A stretch of DNA of 64,000 bases from Fervidifonticultor_A octavus_A. GTDB taxonomy: Bacteria; Sysuimicrobiota; Sysuimicrobiia; Sysuimicrobiales; Humicultoraceae. The stretch is from contig JAVKID010000001.1 of NCBI GenBank assembly GCA_031459655.1, forward strand, positions 1-64,000, in the 5' to 3' direction. Under the pieces are notes generated by a model, which saw only the letters and a program-made list of their open reading frames with translations, was not told the origin of the DNA and did not search any database. The translations under genes and the position numbers were made by a program. Of this stretch, positions 7,909-16,211 are shown piece by piece; the first letter of the stretch is position 1, and each line of letters opens with the position of its first letter.

Positions 7909-9258
7909 CTACCTGAGGTAGTCCAGGTGCGGCGCCAGGCGGCGCCGGAACTCCTCCGCCATGCGCCGCGCGACCTCGGCCGAGGGCACCAGCGGGTGTC
8001 GGGCCAGCGCCGCGACCGCGCCGGCCCATGACCCCTCCAGGGCTGCCTCGACGGTGGCGCGTTCGTAGGCCTTGACCTGCAGCACCAGGTCACGTACCTG
8101 CGCCGGCAGCCGGCCCATCCGCCGCGGCCGGACTCCACCGGTATCGACGCGGCAGGGGACTTCCACCACGTCGTCCGCGGCGAGATCGTCGATGGCGCGG
8201 CCGTTCGTCGTGTTCACGATCAGTTCATGGCGTGAGGGGGTCACCATCGCCTCGATGACGCCCAGCGCCGCGCGGGCGTAGCCGCCCTCGACCCGCCCGC
8301 CCATCATGGCGAGATCGCGGGCCTGCCCGGTCTCGGTCGCCATGTAGGACGACCGCCGCGCGAACACCGCGGCCTCGTAGTGCGGGAGGGGATCCTCACC
8401 GCGGGCCGCCGCCTGCAGCACCGCTTCCCGCAGCTGCGAGGCCACATCGGCCACGGCCTGGCCGCGCGTCTTGGGGGCGGCGCGCAGGCGCCTGACGACC
8501 TCCTGGTGGTGGTAGTAGTAGTGCAGGTACTCGTTGGGCAACAGGCCGAGGCGCCTGATCTCGGCAGGCTCGAAGAGGGGCCGTCCGTAGACGGTGCGGA
8601 TGGCGTCGTCGCTGGCGAGGATGTCGGGCAGGCGGTCGATCCCGTCGACCCAGACGGCGCGGACCCACCCCAGGTGGTCGAGGCCCAGGTAGTCGAGGCG
8701 CAGCGCGTCTTCGGGGACGCCCAGGCGGTCGGCGATCCTGCGGCCCAGCGCAGGCGGCGCGTCACAGATGCCGATGACGCGGGCCTCGCCCGACGCGGTC
8801 AGGGCCTGGGTGACCAGGCCCGCTGGGTTGGTGAAGTTGATCAGCCAGGCCGCGCTCGCCCGCCGGCGCAGCCGCGCGGCGATGCCGGTGAGTACGGGAA
8901 TCGTCCGCAGCGCCATGGCCCATCCGCCGGGGCCGGTGGTCTCCTGCCCGACGACCCCGAACGCCAGCGGGACCTGCTCGTCCACCGTGCGGCCCGCCAG
9001 GCCGCCGACGCGGATGCTGGTGACCACGAACGACGGCCCCTCCAGCGCCTCATCGAGGGACGTGGTCGTGCGCACCGCAAACGGGCGCCCGCTGCGGGCC
9101 AGCAGCGCGTCGGCCAGCGCGCCGACGACCGCCAGGGCGTCGGCGTCGACGTCGTGGAGGATCACCTGTTCGACCGGCACCCGTGCGCGCCGCTCGATCA
9201 ATCCGCCGACCAGCAGCGGGGTCCGCATCCCGCCGCCGCCGATGACCGAGAGGATCAT
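7909..9258 (-). CDS. glycoside hydrolase family 4 enzyme (6-phospho-beta-glucosidase-like)
   Basis: The 449-residue protein has the GH4 plan: NAD-binding N-terminus (VIGGGGMRTP), NFTNPAG, the metal/active-site Cys in GICDAP and His in GLDHLGW, and the NEYLHYYYHH segment typical of 6-phospho-beta-glucosidases. GH4 enzymes use NAD+ and a divalent metal to cleave glycosides by oxidation-elimination. Its ATG overlaps the stop of the upstream PfkB kinase (ATGA), so the two are translationally coupled and likely act on the same sugar. No PTS or dedicated importer is adjacent, so the phosphorylation state of its natural substrate is open. Confidence 0.85.
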   Translation of the reverse strand: MILSVIGGGGMRTPLLVGGLIERRARVPVEQVILHDVDADALAVVGALADALLARSGRPFAVRTTTSLDEALEGPSFVVTSIRVGGLAGRTVDEQVPLAFGVVGQETTGPGGWAMALRTIPVLTGIAARLRRRASAAWLINFTNPAGLVTQALTASGEARVIGICDAPPALGRRIADRLGVPEDALRLDYLGLDHLGWVRAVWVDGIDRLPDILASDDAIRTVYGRPLFEPAEIRRLGLLPNEYLHYYYHHQEVVRRLRAAPKTRGQAVADVASQLREAVLQAAARGEDPLPHYEAAVFARRSSYMATETGQARDLAMMGGRVEGGYARAALGVIEAMVTPSRHELIVNTTNGRAIDDLAADDVVEVPCRVDTGGVRPRRMGRLPAQVRDLVLQVKAYERATVEAALEGSWAGAVAALARHPLVPSAEVARRMAEEFRRRLAPHLDYLR

Positions 9259-10232
9259 GCCGGTGCCCGCTCGGCGTCCCGGAGCGCCGCATGCAGTCGG
9301 CGCAGGGTCGGAAATGCCGTCGTGCCGCCTGGGGCCTGCGTGGACAGCGCCCCGCAGATGTTCCCGGCGCGCAGGCAGCGCGGCAGCGGCTCGCCGCGCA
9401 GCCAGGCCCACAGGAATCCGGCGTTGAAGGCGTCCCCGGCGCCGGTGGTCTCGACCGGCGCGACTTCCGGGGGGCGCACCCGAAGGGGGCGGCCCTCTTC
9501 CAGGCCGACGGCGCCCTCGGCGCCCAATTTGATGACCGGGACCGGCACCAGGTCGCCCAGGATCCTCACCGCCTGCTCGGGCGTCGCCCGCCCCGTGAAC
9601 CACCGGGCATCCGGCCACGACGGCAGGAAGATCGTCACACTCGTGACGACCTCCCGGAACTGCGGGTCGCTGTAGACCGCCGGGTTCCACCCCATGTCGA
9701 GGGACGTCGTGACGCGCATGACGCGCAGCCGCCGCATTAGGTCCACGGCGGCGTCGAAGGGCGGTCGCACCCCGGCGAAGTGCACGTGGCGGACCCGGGG
9801 GTCGGTGGCCCACTTCCAGTCGCGGAGCAGCCTGGCGTTCTCGGCCGCGCACCCGGCGAAGCTCACGAACCCGCGGTCGGCGGTCGTCGAGAACGCCACC
9901 GAGACGGCGGTCCCCAGCCGGGGATGGGGCCTCACCAGGGAGACGTCCACCCGCTCCCGGCGCAGCCCGTCCAGCTGGAACTGCCCCAGGATGTCGCGCC
10001 CCACATAGGCCCGCACCGCCACCTCCAGGCCGAGGCGGCGCAGCCCGACCGCCGTGATGTAGGCGCCCCCGCCCAGCGTGATGGCGAACCGGTCCTTCCG
10101 GACCTCCTCGCCGAGCGCCGGTACGCCGTCCAGGTTGAAGAAGATGAGGTCGCAGTAGATGCTGCCGACCACGACAACCCGGGGGCCGGGCGGGCGGCGA
10201 CGACGGGCCTGGCGGGCGAGCCTGCCGGGCAT
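9255..10232 (-). CDS. PfkB/ribokinase-family carbohydrate kinase
   Basis: The 325-residue product shows the PfkB fold: N-terminal VVVVGSIYCD, GGGAYITAVGL substrate region and the C-terminal ATP-site/catalytic motif ETTGAGDAFNAGF with the catalytic Asp. The ATG at 10232 follows a strong SD (GAGGAGGATC), which decides this start over a longer upstream reading. It lies 11 bp downstream of an amidohydrolase remnant and overlaps the GH4 gene, so it phosphorylates a sugar or sugar-like product in the same route. The substrate is unknown. Confidence 0.85.
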   Translation of the reverse strand: MPGRLARQARRRRPPGPRVVVVGSIYCDLIFFNLDGVPALGEEVRKDRFAITLGGGAYITAVGLRRLGLEVAVRAYVGRDILGQFQLDGLRRERVDVSLVRPHPRLGTAVSVAFSTTADRGFVSFAGCAAENARLLRDWKWATDPRVRHVHFAGVRPPFDAAVDLMRRLRVMRVTTSLDMGWNPAVYSDPQFREVVTSVTIFLPSWPDARWFTGRATPEQAVRILGDLVPVPVIKLGAEGAVGLEEGRPLRVRPPEVAPVETTGAGDAFNAGFLWAWLRGEPLPRCLRAGNICGALSTQAPGGTTAFPTLRRLHAALRDAERAPA

Positions 10233-10243
10233 GATCCTCCTCC

Positions 10244-10423
10244 TCAGAGCGCAAGACCCAGCAACCGGGCGGCGTTGCCCGCGATGATCATCCGCAGGGC
10301 CTCCTCGCCGGCGCCGATCTCGCAGCACGCCTGGTACTGCACCTCGAGGTAGCGCCGGGCGAATCCCCGCAGGAACCACGAAGAATCCGTCCCGAAGATG
10401 ATCCGACGCGGGGCGATCCCCAT
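10244..10423 (-). pseudogene. C-terminal remnant of an amidohydrolase (amidohydrolase_2 type)
   Basis: A 59-codon reading frame encodes RRIIFGTDSSWF, then RGFARRYLEVQYQACCEIG and IIAGNAARLLGLAL before a TGA. This is the canonical end of TIM-barrel amidohydrolase_2 proteins (metal-binding Asp in FGTDSS and the GNAARLLGL tail), but the upstream 200 or more residues are absent: a TAG lies 16 codons before the ATG and the divergent molybdoenzyme promoter begins there. The fragment heads the kinase-GH4 operon, so the intact operon probably encoded amidohydrolase, kinase and glycosidase before truncation. Confidence 0.7.
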
Positions 10424-10434
10424 AGATTCCCGGC

Positions 10435-10463
10435 TTCGACTTCGCCACCTCCTGCCCTATACT
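10435..10463 (+). promoter_or_regulatory. candidate promoter for the FdhF-like gene
   Basis: A good -10, TATACT (10458-10463), lies 25 bp before the ATG at 10489. The -35 position 17 bp upstream reads TTCGAC (10435-10440), a weak match. It overlaps the truncated end of the amidohydrolase remnant. Confidence 0.45.
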
Positions 10464-10488
10464 CGTAGGTAGCCGGCGGGGGGCTGTC

Positions 10489-12756
10489 ATGGACCGTCAC
10501 TTCAGGATTGCGGGCTGGGATCCGTCGCTGTGGGCCAGCCGCAGGCCGCTGGGCATCGGCGAGGGCCGGCCCAACAACTATGCGGAAATCTGGAGGGCCA
10601 TCTGGGAGAACCGGGACCAGATCCCCTTCGCCTGGCGGATCCTCACCCGGGGGGTCTGTGACGGGTGCGCGCTGGGGACCGCCGGGATGCGGGACTGGAC
10701 TCTGGACGGCAACCACCTGTGCAACATCCGGCTGCGCCTGCTGCGCCTGAACACGATGCCCGCGCTGGACGCCCGGCTGCTGGCGGATGTCTCGGCCCAG
10801 GGCGGCAGGCGCAACGAGGACCTGCGCGCGCTGGGCCGGCTGCCCTACCCCCTGGTGCGCCGCCGGGGAGAGGCCGGCTTCCGCCGCATCACGTGGGACG
10901 ACGCCCTCGACCTCATCGCGGGCCGCATCCGCGACGCCCTGGCGCGGCCTGAGGGGTCCCGGCGCATCGGCTTCTACCTGACCAGCCGCGGCATGGCCAA
11001 CGAAGCCTACTACGCGGCGCAGAAGGCCGTCCGCGCCATCGGGACCAACTCCATCGACAACGCCGCGCGCGTCTGCCACGCGCCGAGCACGTACGCGTTG
11101 AAACAGGCCCTCGGCGTGGCGGCCAGCACGTGTTCCTATGTGGACTGGATCGGCTCCGACCTGGTGGTTTTCATCGGGTCCAACGTTGCCGGCAACCAGC
11201 CGGTCGCCGTGAAGTACCTGTACTACGCCAAGAAGGCCGGCACGAAGGTCGTTACCATCAACAGCTACCGCGAGCCGGGGATGGAGCGCTTCTGGGTCCC
11301 CTCGATCCCCGAGAGCGCGCTGTTCGGCACGAAGATCACCGACCGGTTCTTCCTCGTCAATGTCGGCGGGGACATCGCGTTCCTCAACGGAACGCTGAAG
11401 GCAATGATCGAACGAGGGTGGGTGGACGACGCGTTCATCGAGGCGCACACGGCTGGCTTCGAGGAGCTGCGGGCCGCGCTGGCGGCCCAACCGTGGGACG
11501 CGCTGGAGCGCCACAGCGGCGTCGGCCGCGCCGAGATGCTGGAGTTCGCGAGGATGGTCGGCGAGGCCCGGACCGCCGTGTTCGTCTGGTCGATGGGCAT
11601 CACGCAGCACGCGTTCGGGGAGAACAACGTCCGCGCCATCGTGAACCTGGCGCTGGCGCGCGGCTTCATAGGGCGCGCTCGGTGCGGTCTGATGCCGATC
11701 CGCGGACACTCCGGCGTGCAGGGCGGGGCCGAGATGGGCGCCTACGCCACCGCCTTTCCCGGCGGGCTTTCGATCACCCCCGAGCACGCGCGGCGGTTCG
11801 CCGACCTGTGGGGCTTTCCGGTCCCGGACCGCCCCGGCCTGACGGCGCCCGAGATGATGGACGCGGCCGCCGACGGCCGGCTGGACGTGCTCTTCTCGGC
11901 GGGCGGGAACTTCCTGGAGGTGCTGCCCGATGCGGCCTTCGTCCGGGAGGCGCTGTGTCGCATCCCACTGCGGGTCCACATGGATATCGTCCTGACCCGG
12001 CAGATGCTGCTGGAACCCGCAGACCTGGTCGTGCTGCTCCCGGCGGCCACGCGGTACGAGACGCCCGGCGGCGTGACCCAGACCAGCACCGAGCGGCGGA
12101 TCATCTATAGCCCCGAGATCCCGGGACGGCGCATCGGCGAAGCCCGGCCCGAGTGGGAGGTCTTCATGGATCTGGCGCGGCGGGTCCGGCCGCAGTGGGC
12201 CGACCGCCTGCGGTTCGACGGCACCGCGGCGATTCGCCAGGAGATCGCCCGCGCGGTGCCGTTCTACGACGGCATCCAGTACCTCAAGCGGGCCGGGGAT
12301 CAGGTCCAGTACGGTGGGCCGCACCTGTGCGCGGGGTGGATGTTCCCGACCCCGGACGGCCGGGCGCACTTCACCGCCGTGCCGCTCCCGGACGCCGGGG
12401 TGCCCGAAGGGATGTTTCTGGTGGCCACGCGCCGGGGCAAGCAGTTCAACAGCATGGTGCACGAGACGCGTGACGCGCTGACCGGCGCGGCGCGCGAGGC
12501 GGTGCTCATCAGCCGCCAGGACGCCGAACGTCTGGGGCTGCGCGATGGCGACCCGGTGGTGCTGCGCAGCGCCACCGGCGAGTTCCGCGGCCGGGCCTGC
12601 GTGGCGCCGGTCAAGCCCGGGACGCTGGAGGTGCACTGGCCGGAGGGCAATGTGCTCATCGACCGCCGGCGGCGGTCACCGGAGGCGGGGATTCCGGACT
12701 ACAACGCCGTGGTGCGGCTGGAGGTCCCGGCCGCCGCCGGTCCCGCGGGAGGCTGA
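10489..12756 (+). CDS. FdhF/YdeP-family molybdopterin oxidoreductase, alpha subunit
   Basis: The 755-residue product belongs to the FdhF/YdeP branch of bis-MGD molybdoenzymes. N-terminal cysteines C57 and C60 (GVCDGCALG) and C78 (NHLCNIRL) would serve an iron-sulfur site. RVCHAPS places C196 at the Mo-ligand position used by Cys or SeCys in formate dehydrogenase H. The C-terminal molybdopterin-dinucleotide domain is present (RRGKQFNSMV). YdeP-type proteins have been linked to formate-related or acid-resistance roles but their substrate is uncertain. The adjacent fdhD makes a formate-dehydrogenase-like maturation route likely. No electron-transfer beta subunit is adjacent. Confidence 0.85.
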   Translation: MDRHFRIAGWDPSLWASRRPLGIGEGRPNNYAEIWRAIWENRDQIPFAWRILTRGVCDGCALGTAGMRDWTLDGNHLCNIRLRLLRLNTMPALDARLLADVSAQGGRRNEDLRALGRLPYPLVRRRGEAGFRRITWDDALDLIAGRIRDALARPEGSRRIGFYLTSRGMANEAYYAAQKAVRAIGTNSIDNAARVCHAPSTYALKQALGVAASTCSYVDWIGSDLVVFIGSNVAGNQPVAVKYLYYAKKAGTKVVTINSYREPGMERFWVPSIPESALFGTKITDRFFLVNVGGDIAFLNGTLKAMIERGWVDDAFIEAHTAGFEELRAALAAQPWDALERHSGVGRAEMLEFARMVGEARTAVFVWSMGITQHAFGENNVRAIVNLALARGFIGRARCGLMPIRGHSGVQGGAEMGAYATAFPGGLSITPEHARRFADLWGFPVPDRPGLTAPEMMDAAADGRLDVLFSAGGNFLEVLPDAAFVREALCRIPLRVHMDIVLTRQMLLEPADLVVLLPAATRYETPGGVTQTSTERRIIYSPEIPGRRIGEARPEWEVFMDLARRVRPQWADRLRFDGTAAIRQEIARAVPFYDGIQYLKRAGDQVQYGGPHLCAGWMFPTPDGRAHFTAVPLPDAGVPEGMFLVATRRGKQFNSMVHETRDALTGAAREAVLISRQDAERLGLRDGDPVVLRSATGEFRGRACVAPVKPGTLEVHWPEGNVLIDRRRRSPEAGIPDYNAVVRLEVPAAAGPAGG

Positions 12757-12757
12757 G

Positions 12758-13657
12758 ATGCGCCCCCGTCCGGGCAGCAAGACGCGCGCGCAGGTCCTGG
12801 TGGTAAGTGACGGGCGTCTCGCGCCCCACCCCGACCAGGTGGCCACCGAGGAACCCATGGAGATCCGCGTCGCGGCGGGGCCGGGCGGGGACGCCGGCCG
12901 ACGGACGGTCGCGGTCACGATGCGGACCCCGGGCGCCGACTTCGAACTGGCCGCCGGATTCCTCTTCAGCGAAGGCCTCCTCCGGTCGCGAGACGAGATC
13001 CGGCGGATCAGCTACTGTACCGATCCCGCCGTCGGCCCGGACCAGCGGTACAACGTGGTGACGGTCGAACTGGCCGGTACAGCCCTTCCGGACCTGGCGC
13101 CGCTGGAACGACACTTCTTCACCTCCAGCGCCTGCGGGGTGTGCGGCAAGGCCGGCATCGAGGCGCTCCGCGTGCGCGGCTGCAGGCCGGTGGCCTCCGG
13201 TCCGGCGGTCGAGGCCCGCGTGCTGGCAGGGTTGCCCGAGACACTCCGGGCGGCCCAGAGGGGCTTCCGGGCGACCGGCGGCCTGCACGCCGCCGCCCTC
13301 TTCGATGCCAAGGGCACCCTAGTGATGGCGAAGGAAGACGTGGGCCGGCACAACGCGATGGACAAACTCGTGGGCTGGGCCCTCCTGGAGGGCCGGGTGC
13401 CGCTGGACGATCATCTCGTCCTGGTCAGCGGGCGGGCCAGTTTCGAACTGGTGCAGAAGAGCCTCGCCGCGGGCATTCCCGTCTTCTGCGCGGTCTCGGC
13501 ACCCACCAGCCTGGCGGTGGGCCTGGCACGGGACTTCGGGATGACGCTCGTGGGCTTCCTCCGGGGAAGCCGGTTCAACGTCTACGCAGGGGTCGAGCGG
13601 GTCGTGGCCGGCGTTCCGCGCACGGTGGCGCCCGCGCGCCGGGCGGGCTCTGGCTGA
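12758..13657 (+). CDS. fdhD: FdhD, sulfurtransferase for formate-dehydrogenase-type molybdoenzymes
   Basis: The 299-residue protein carries the FdhD signature SSACGVCGK with the two sulfur-relay cysteines, and the GGLHAAALFD and EDVGRHNAMDK blocks. FdhD moves sulfur from a cysteine desulfurase to the molybdenum cofactor before insertion into the apoenzyme. It starts 1 bp after the stop of the FdhF-like gene, so it is co-transcribed and almost certainly matures that enzyme. The ATG at 12758 has the upstream GGAGGCTGAG as SD. Confidence 0.93.
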   Translation: MRPRPGSKTRAQVLVVSDGRLAPHPDQVATEEPMEIRVAAGPGGDAGRRTVAVTMRTPGADFELAAGFLFSEGLLRSRDEIRRISYCTDPAVGPDQRYNVVTVELAGTALPDLAPLERHFFTSSACGVCGKAGIEALRVRGCRPVASGPAVEARVLAGLPETLRAAQRGFRATGGLHAAALFDAKGTLVMAKEDVGRHNAMDKLVGWALLEGRVPLDDHLVLVSGRASFELVQKSLAAGIPVFCAVSAPTSLAVGLARDFGMTLVGFLRGSRFNVYAGVERVVAGVPRTVAPARRAGSG

Positions 13658-13663
13658 GACCGG

Positions 13664-14581
13664 CTACGCCGCGGGATCGGGGAGCAGGGCCGCCGTCGGG
13701 CTGGTGAGCTGATCGGCGCCGGCTTCCAGCAGCGCGAGCAGCACGCCCCTGACGTCCGGGGCGTCCGCGTCCAGCGTCCACACGTCCACGACGGCGCCTG
13801 GCAGGTGCTCGTGGATGAACCGGATGGGGTTGAACCCGTCGCCCAGAGCCTGGAGCACGAACTCCCTGCGCAGGTAGAACTCGCTCGCCCCGCCGACCTG
13901 GGTCAGCAGCACCTCCATGCGGTCTTCCAGGTAGGCCGCCGGGGGGAGCAGCCTCCGGTAGCCCAGCGGGTGGTCGTCGAGGTAGCCGTAGGCGTTGACG
14001 CGCAGCGGCAGGCGGATCGGTCCGTCGTCGGGGGCGTCGAGGTAGAGGGCGAAGTCAACGCCCACCGCCAGGGTGGCGTCCAGCCGCCGCAGGGCCCGCA
14101 GGTTCCAGTCGGCCTCGCAGCCGACCACCACCCGCACGGGCGTGGAGCGTCGAAGCGGGGCCAGCGCATCCAGCAGGCGCGCGGCCGCCTGGGGGGCCAC
14201 CGGCGCGTGCTCCTTGAGGTCCACCTGAACCTTTAACGGGCGCCGCACCTCCCGCAGGATGTCGACCGCCTCGGCCAGCGTCGCCGGCGCCTCGTCCGTC
14301 CCCCGCAGGCGCAACGCCCGGAACTGGTCGGCCGTGATCTGCCGCAGCGGGCCGACCCCGTTCGTCTCCCGCTCGAGGGTGGCGTCGTGGAGGAGGACGT
14401 AGTGGTCGTCGCCGGTGAGGCCCACGTCGAACTCGATGACCTCCGCCCCATCGGCGAGGACTTGGCGCAGGGCCGAGAGGGAATTGGGCGGACGGCTGTG
14501 CATACCGCCCAGCAGCCTGTGGTACTTCAGGAGGACCTTCCGGCCGCGGTGGACCAAGGAGGTCCGGGGACGCTCGTTCAC
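13664..14581 (-). CDS. glycerophosphodiester phosphodiesterase-family protein
   Basis: The 305-residue product is a GDPD-type TIM barrel: acidic metal motif VIEFDVGLTGDDH, the VLLHDATLERETNG block and LKVQVDLKEH are clear. The usual opening HRG...PENT is diverged to MHSRPPNS, so the first catalytic His is kept but the neighbours differ. These enzymes release glycerol-3-phosphate from glycerophosphodiesters. The GTG at 14581 is chosen for its position directly after an SD-like GGGGCACGAG. It diverges from the Ugp-like importer operon, whose last gene is a second GDPD, which supports the pathway. Confidence 0.8.
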   Translation of the reverse strand: MNERPRTSLVHRGRKVLLKYHRLLGGMHSRPPNSLSALRQVLADGAEVIEFDVGLTGDDHYVLLHDATLERETNGVGPLRQITADQFRALRLRGTDEAPATLAEAVDILREVRRPLKVQVDLKEHAPVAPQAAARLLDALAPLRRSTPVRVVVGCEADWNLRALRRLDATLAVGVDFALYLDAPDDGPIRLPLRVNAYGYLDDHPLGYRRLLPPAAYLEDRMEVLLTQVGGASEFYLRREFVLQALGDGFNPIRFIHEHLPGAVVDVWTLDADAPDVRGVLLALLEAGADQLTSPTAALLPDPAA

Positions 14582-14659
14582 CTCGTGCCCCTGCCCTTTC
14601 CGACGGCGGACCCCACGCCCTGTACTTACGTTCCGGATCGTCCCCATCCTCCGACGGAC

Positions 14660-14681
14660 GGCCCGCCGGGCGCGGCGGGCC
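14660..14681. repeat. 9-bp inverted repeat in the divergent gdpd/importer promoter region
   Basis: GGCCCGCCG (14660-14668) and CGGCGGGCC (14673-14681) form a perfect inverted repeat with a 4-nt loop. It lies between the two divergent transcription units, just upstream of the candidate -10 of the importer operon. It has no T-run, so an operator or protein-binding site fits better than a terminator. Confidence 0.5.
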
Positions 14682-14694
14682 GGACCGCGTTCTC

Positions 14695-14703
14695 TGCTAG
14701 AAT
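14695..14703 (+). promoter_or_regulatory. extended -10 promoter for the Ugp-like operon
   Basis: TGC followed by TAGAAT (14698-14703) is an extended -10 element about 50 bp before the ATG of the binding-protein gene. There is no good -35, which is usual for extended -10 promoters. The inverted repeat at 14660-14681 overlaps where a -35 would be. Confidence 0.5.
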
Positions 14704-14752
14704 GGGGGCAGGTGGATCCGAGACGCTGGCCGACTGCAGAGGGGTGAGAGGC

Positions 14753-16123
14753 ATGGACAGATCCGGCAGGTCCTGGAAGGCGGCTGGTGCGGCCGCGCTC
14801 GCCGCGTCCCTGATCGTGGGCGCCGGTCCCCTGGTCACAGGAGGGCCCGCCAAGCGTGTGGTGGTCATCCGCGCCGCTGTCCGGGCGGATGCCAGCGGTC
14901 CCGACCGGGCCATCAACCTCAAGCGGGCTGTGGACCGCCTGAACCCCAAACTCACCGACGTGGCCATCCAACTCCAGATCGAGGAACCTCCCACGCCGAC
15001 CTGGGCGGACGAGACGGCGCGGCTGATGCGCGCGTTTGCCGCCGGCGAGGGCCCGGACATCTACACGATCGCCCATCCATTCCTCGGTCAGTTCGCCAAG
15101 GCCGGACACGCGCTGATCCTGGATACCCTGATCAAGCAGTACCCCGACACCTACAACGACTTCTATCCTTCGCTGTGGAACTCGGTGCGCTTCCGCGGCA
15201 GCATTTACGCCATCCCACAGGACACCGAGGCGCGCATGGTCTACTTCCGCCTGGACCGGCTCAGGCAGTTCGGCTGGTCGGACGCGCAGATCAGGGCGCT
15301 GCCCGAGCGCGTCAGGCGCGGCGAGTTCACCCTGCGGGACATGGCGGAGCTGGCGCAGCAGGTCAAGGACCGTGGCATCGTCGAGTGGGGGTTCATGCAC
15401 CGCCCGGTGCGCGGGCCCGACTACTACCAGTTGATCATGGCGTTCGGCGGCCGCCTGCAGGACCCTCGATCCGGGAAACTCGTGCTCTCCAAGTCGGCGA
15501 CACTGGAGTTCCTGAAGTTCCTCCATGACCTGGTCTACCGGTACCGGGTGACGCCCGCCAGCATGACCAACATGACGTGGCGCTCGATCCTCGGGGGATT
15601 TGCGGCCGAGGGCAAGCTGCTCTTCTGGTTGGGCGGCATCTGGCAGAGCGGCGAGTTCATCAAGGACTACGGCGTGCCGGCCGGTGAGTTCTTCACCCGG
15701 ATCGACTGGATGCTCATCCCCCCCGGGACCAAGGGCGGCCGGCCGGTCACGCTGTCCCATCCCATCATCTATGTCGTGAGCGCCCGCAGCCGGGAGAAGG
15801 AACTGGCCTTCCGCATCGTTACCGAGGCGTCGGCGGCCGACCTCAACGCGATCCACAACGTCAACAGCGTGCACCTGGCCATCCGGAAGGCCGTGGTGGA
15901 CATCCCCGAGTACAAGAACAACCCGTGGCTGAGCCGGGCGACGGCGCTATTGGAGTACACGACCTTCCTCCCGCTGCACGAGGACTTCGGCAAGTATGAC
16001 CAGATCATCTACGAGGCGATCCAGGCAGTCGAGTTCAACCGACTGTCCCCGGAGGCCGCATTGCAGTTCGTCGAGACCCAGCTGCGGTCGCAGTTGGGCA
16101 ACCAGCTGATCGTGCAGGACTGA
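14753..16123 (+). CDS. ABC importer solute-binding protein (Ugp/sugar type)
   Basis: The 456-residue product has an N-terminal export signal (charged start, hydrophobic AAGAAALAASLIVGAG) and the fold and length of family 1 extracellular solute-binding proteins. Supporting stretches are GEGPDIYTIAHPFLGQFAKA and AIPQDTEARMVYFRLDRL. It delivers ligand to the two permeases encoded next. The context of two GDPD genes suggests glycerol-3-phosphate or glycerophosphodiesters, as with UgpB; this is inference because the ligand pocket cannot be read. SD GAGAGG precedes the ATG at 14753. Confidence 0.85.
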   Translation: MDRSGRSWKAAGAAALAASLIVGAGPLVTGGPAKRVVVIRAAVRADASGPDRAINLKRAVDRLNPKLTDVAIQLQIEEPPTPTWADETARLMRAFAAGEGPDIYTIAHPFLGQFAKAGHALILDTLIKQYPDTYNDFYPSLWNSVRFRGSIYAIPQDTEARMVYFRLDRLRQFGWSDAQIRALPERVRRGEFTLRDMAELAQQVKDRGIVEWGFMHRPVRGPDYYQLIMAFGGRLQDPRSGKLVLSKSATLEFLKFLHDLVYRYRVTPASMTNMTWRSILGGFAAEGKLLFWLGGIWQSGEFIKDYGVPAGEFFTRIDWMLIPPGTKGGRPVTLSHPIIYVVSARSREKELAFRIVTEASAADLNAIHNVNSVHLAIRKAVVDIPEYKNNPWLSRATALLEYTTFLPLHEDFGKYDQIIYEAIQAVEFNRLSPEAALQFVETQLRSQLGNQLIVQD

Positions 16124-16158
16124 GCCCTGTTCGATCGAGGCGTGGGGATCTGAGAGCA

Positions 16159-16195
16159 CCGGGACGGCCCGATCGCAGCGGTCGGGCCGTCCCGG
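16159..16195 (+). repeat. 14-bp perfect stem-loop between binding-protein and permease genes
   Basis: CCGGGACGGCCCGA (16159-16172) pairs perfectly with TCGGGCCGTCCCGG (16182-16195) around a 9-nt loop. It lies in the 88-bp gap after the solute-binding gene and before the first permease, with no following T-run. In many ABC importer operons such hairpins stabilise the upstream binding-protein mRNA or partly stop transcription, so that binding protein exceeds permease; that role is inferred here. Confidence 0.65.
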
Positions 16196-16211
16196 CTGTG
16201 GGGCTGACGCG

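Noticed and set aside
14660..14681. Bidirectional terminator
   Set aside because: The repeat lies between divergent genes and has no T-run on either side.
14582..16123. Extension of the minus-strand GDPD frame to 736 codons over the binding-protein gene
   Set aside because: Antisense to the solute-binding gene; the GDPD fold begins at 14581 and the upstream text is low complexity.
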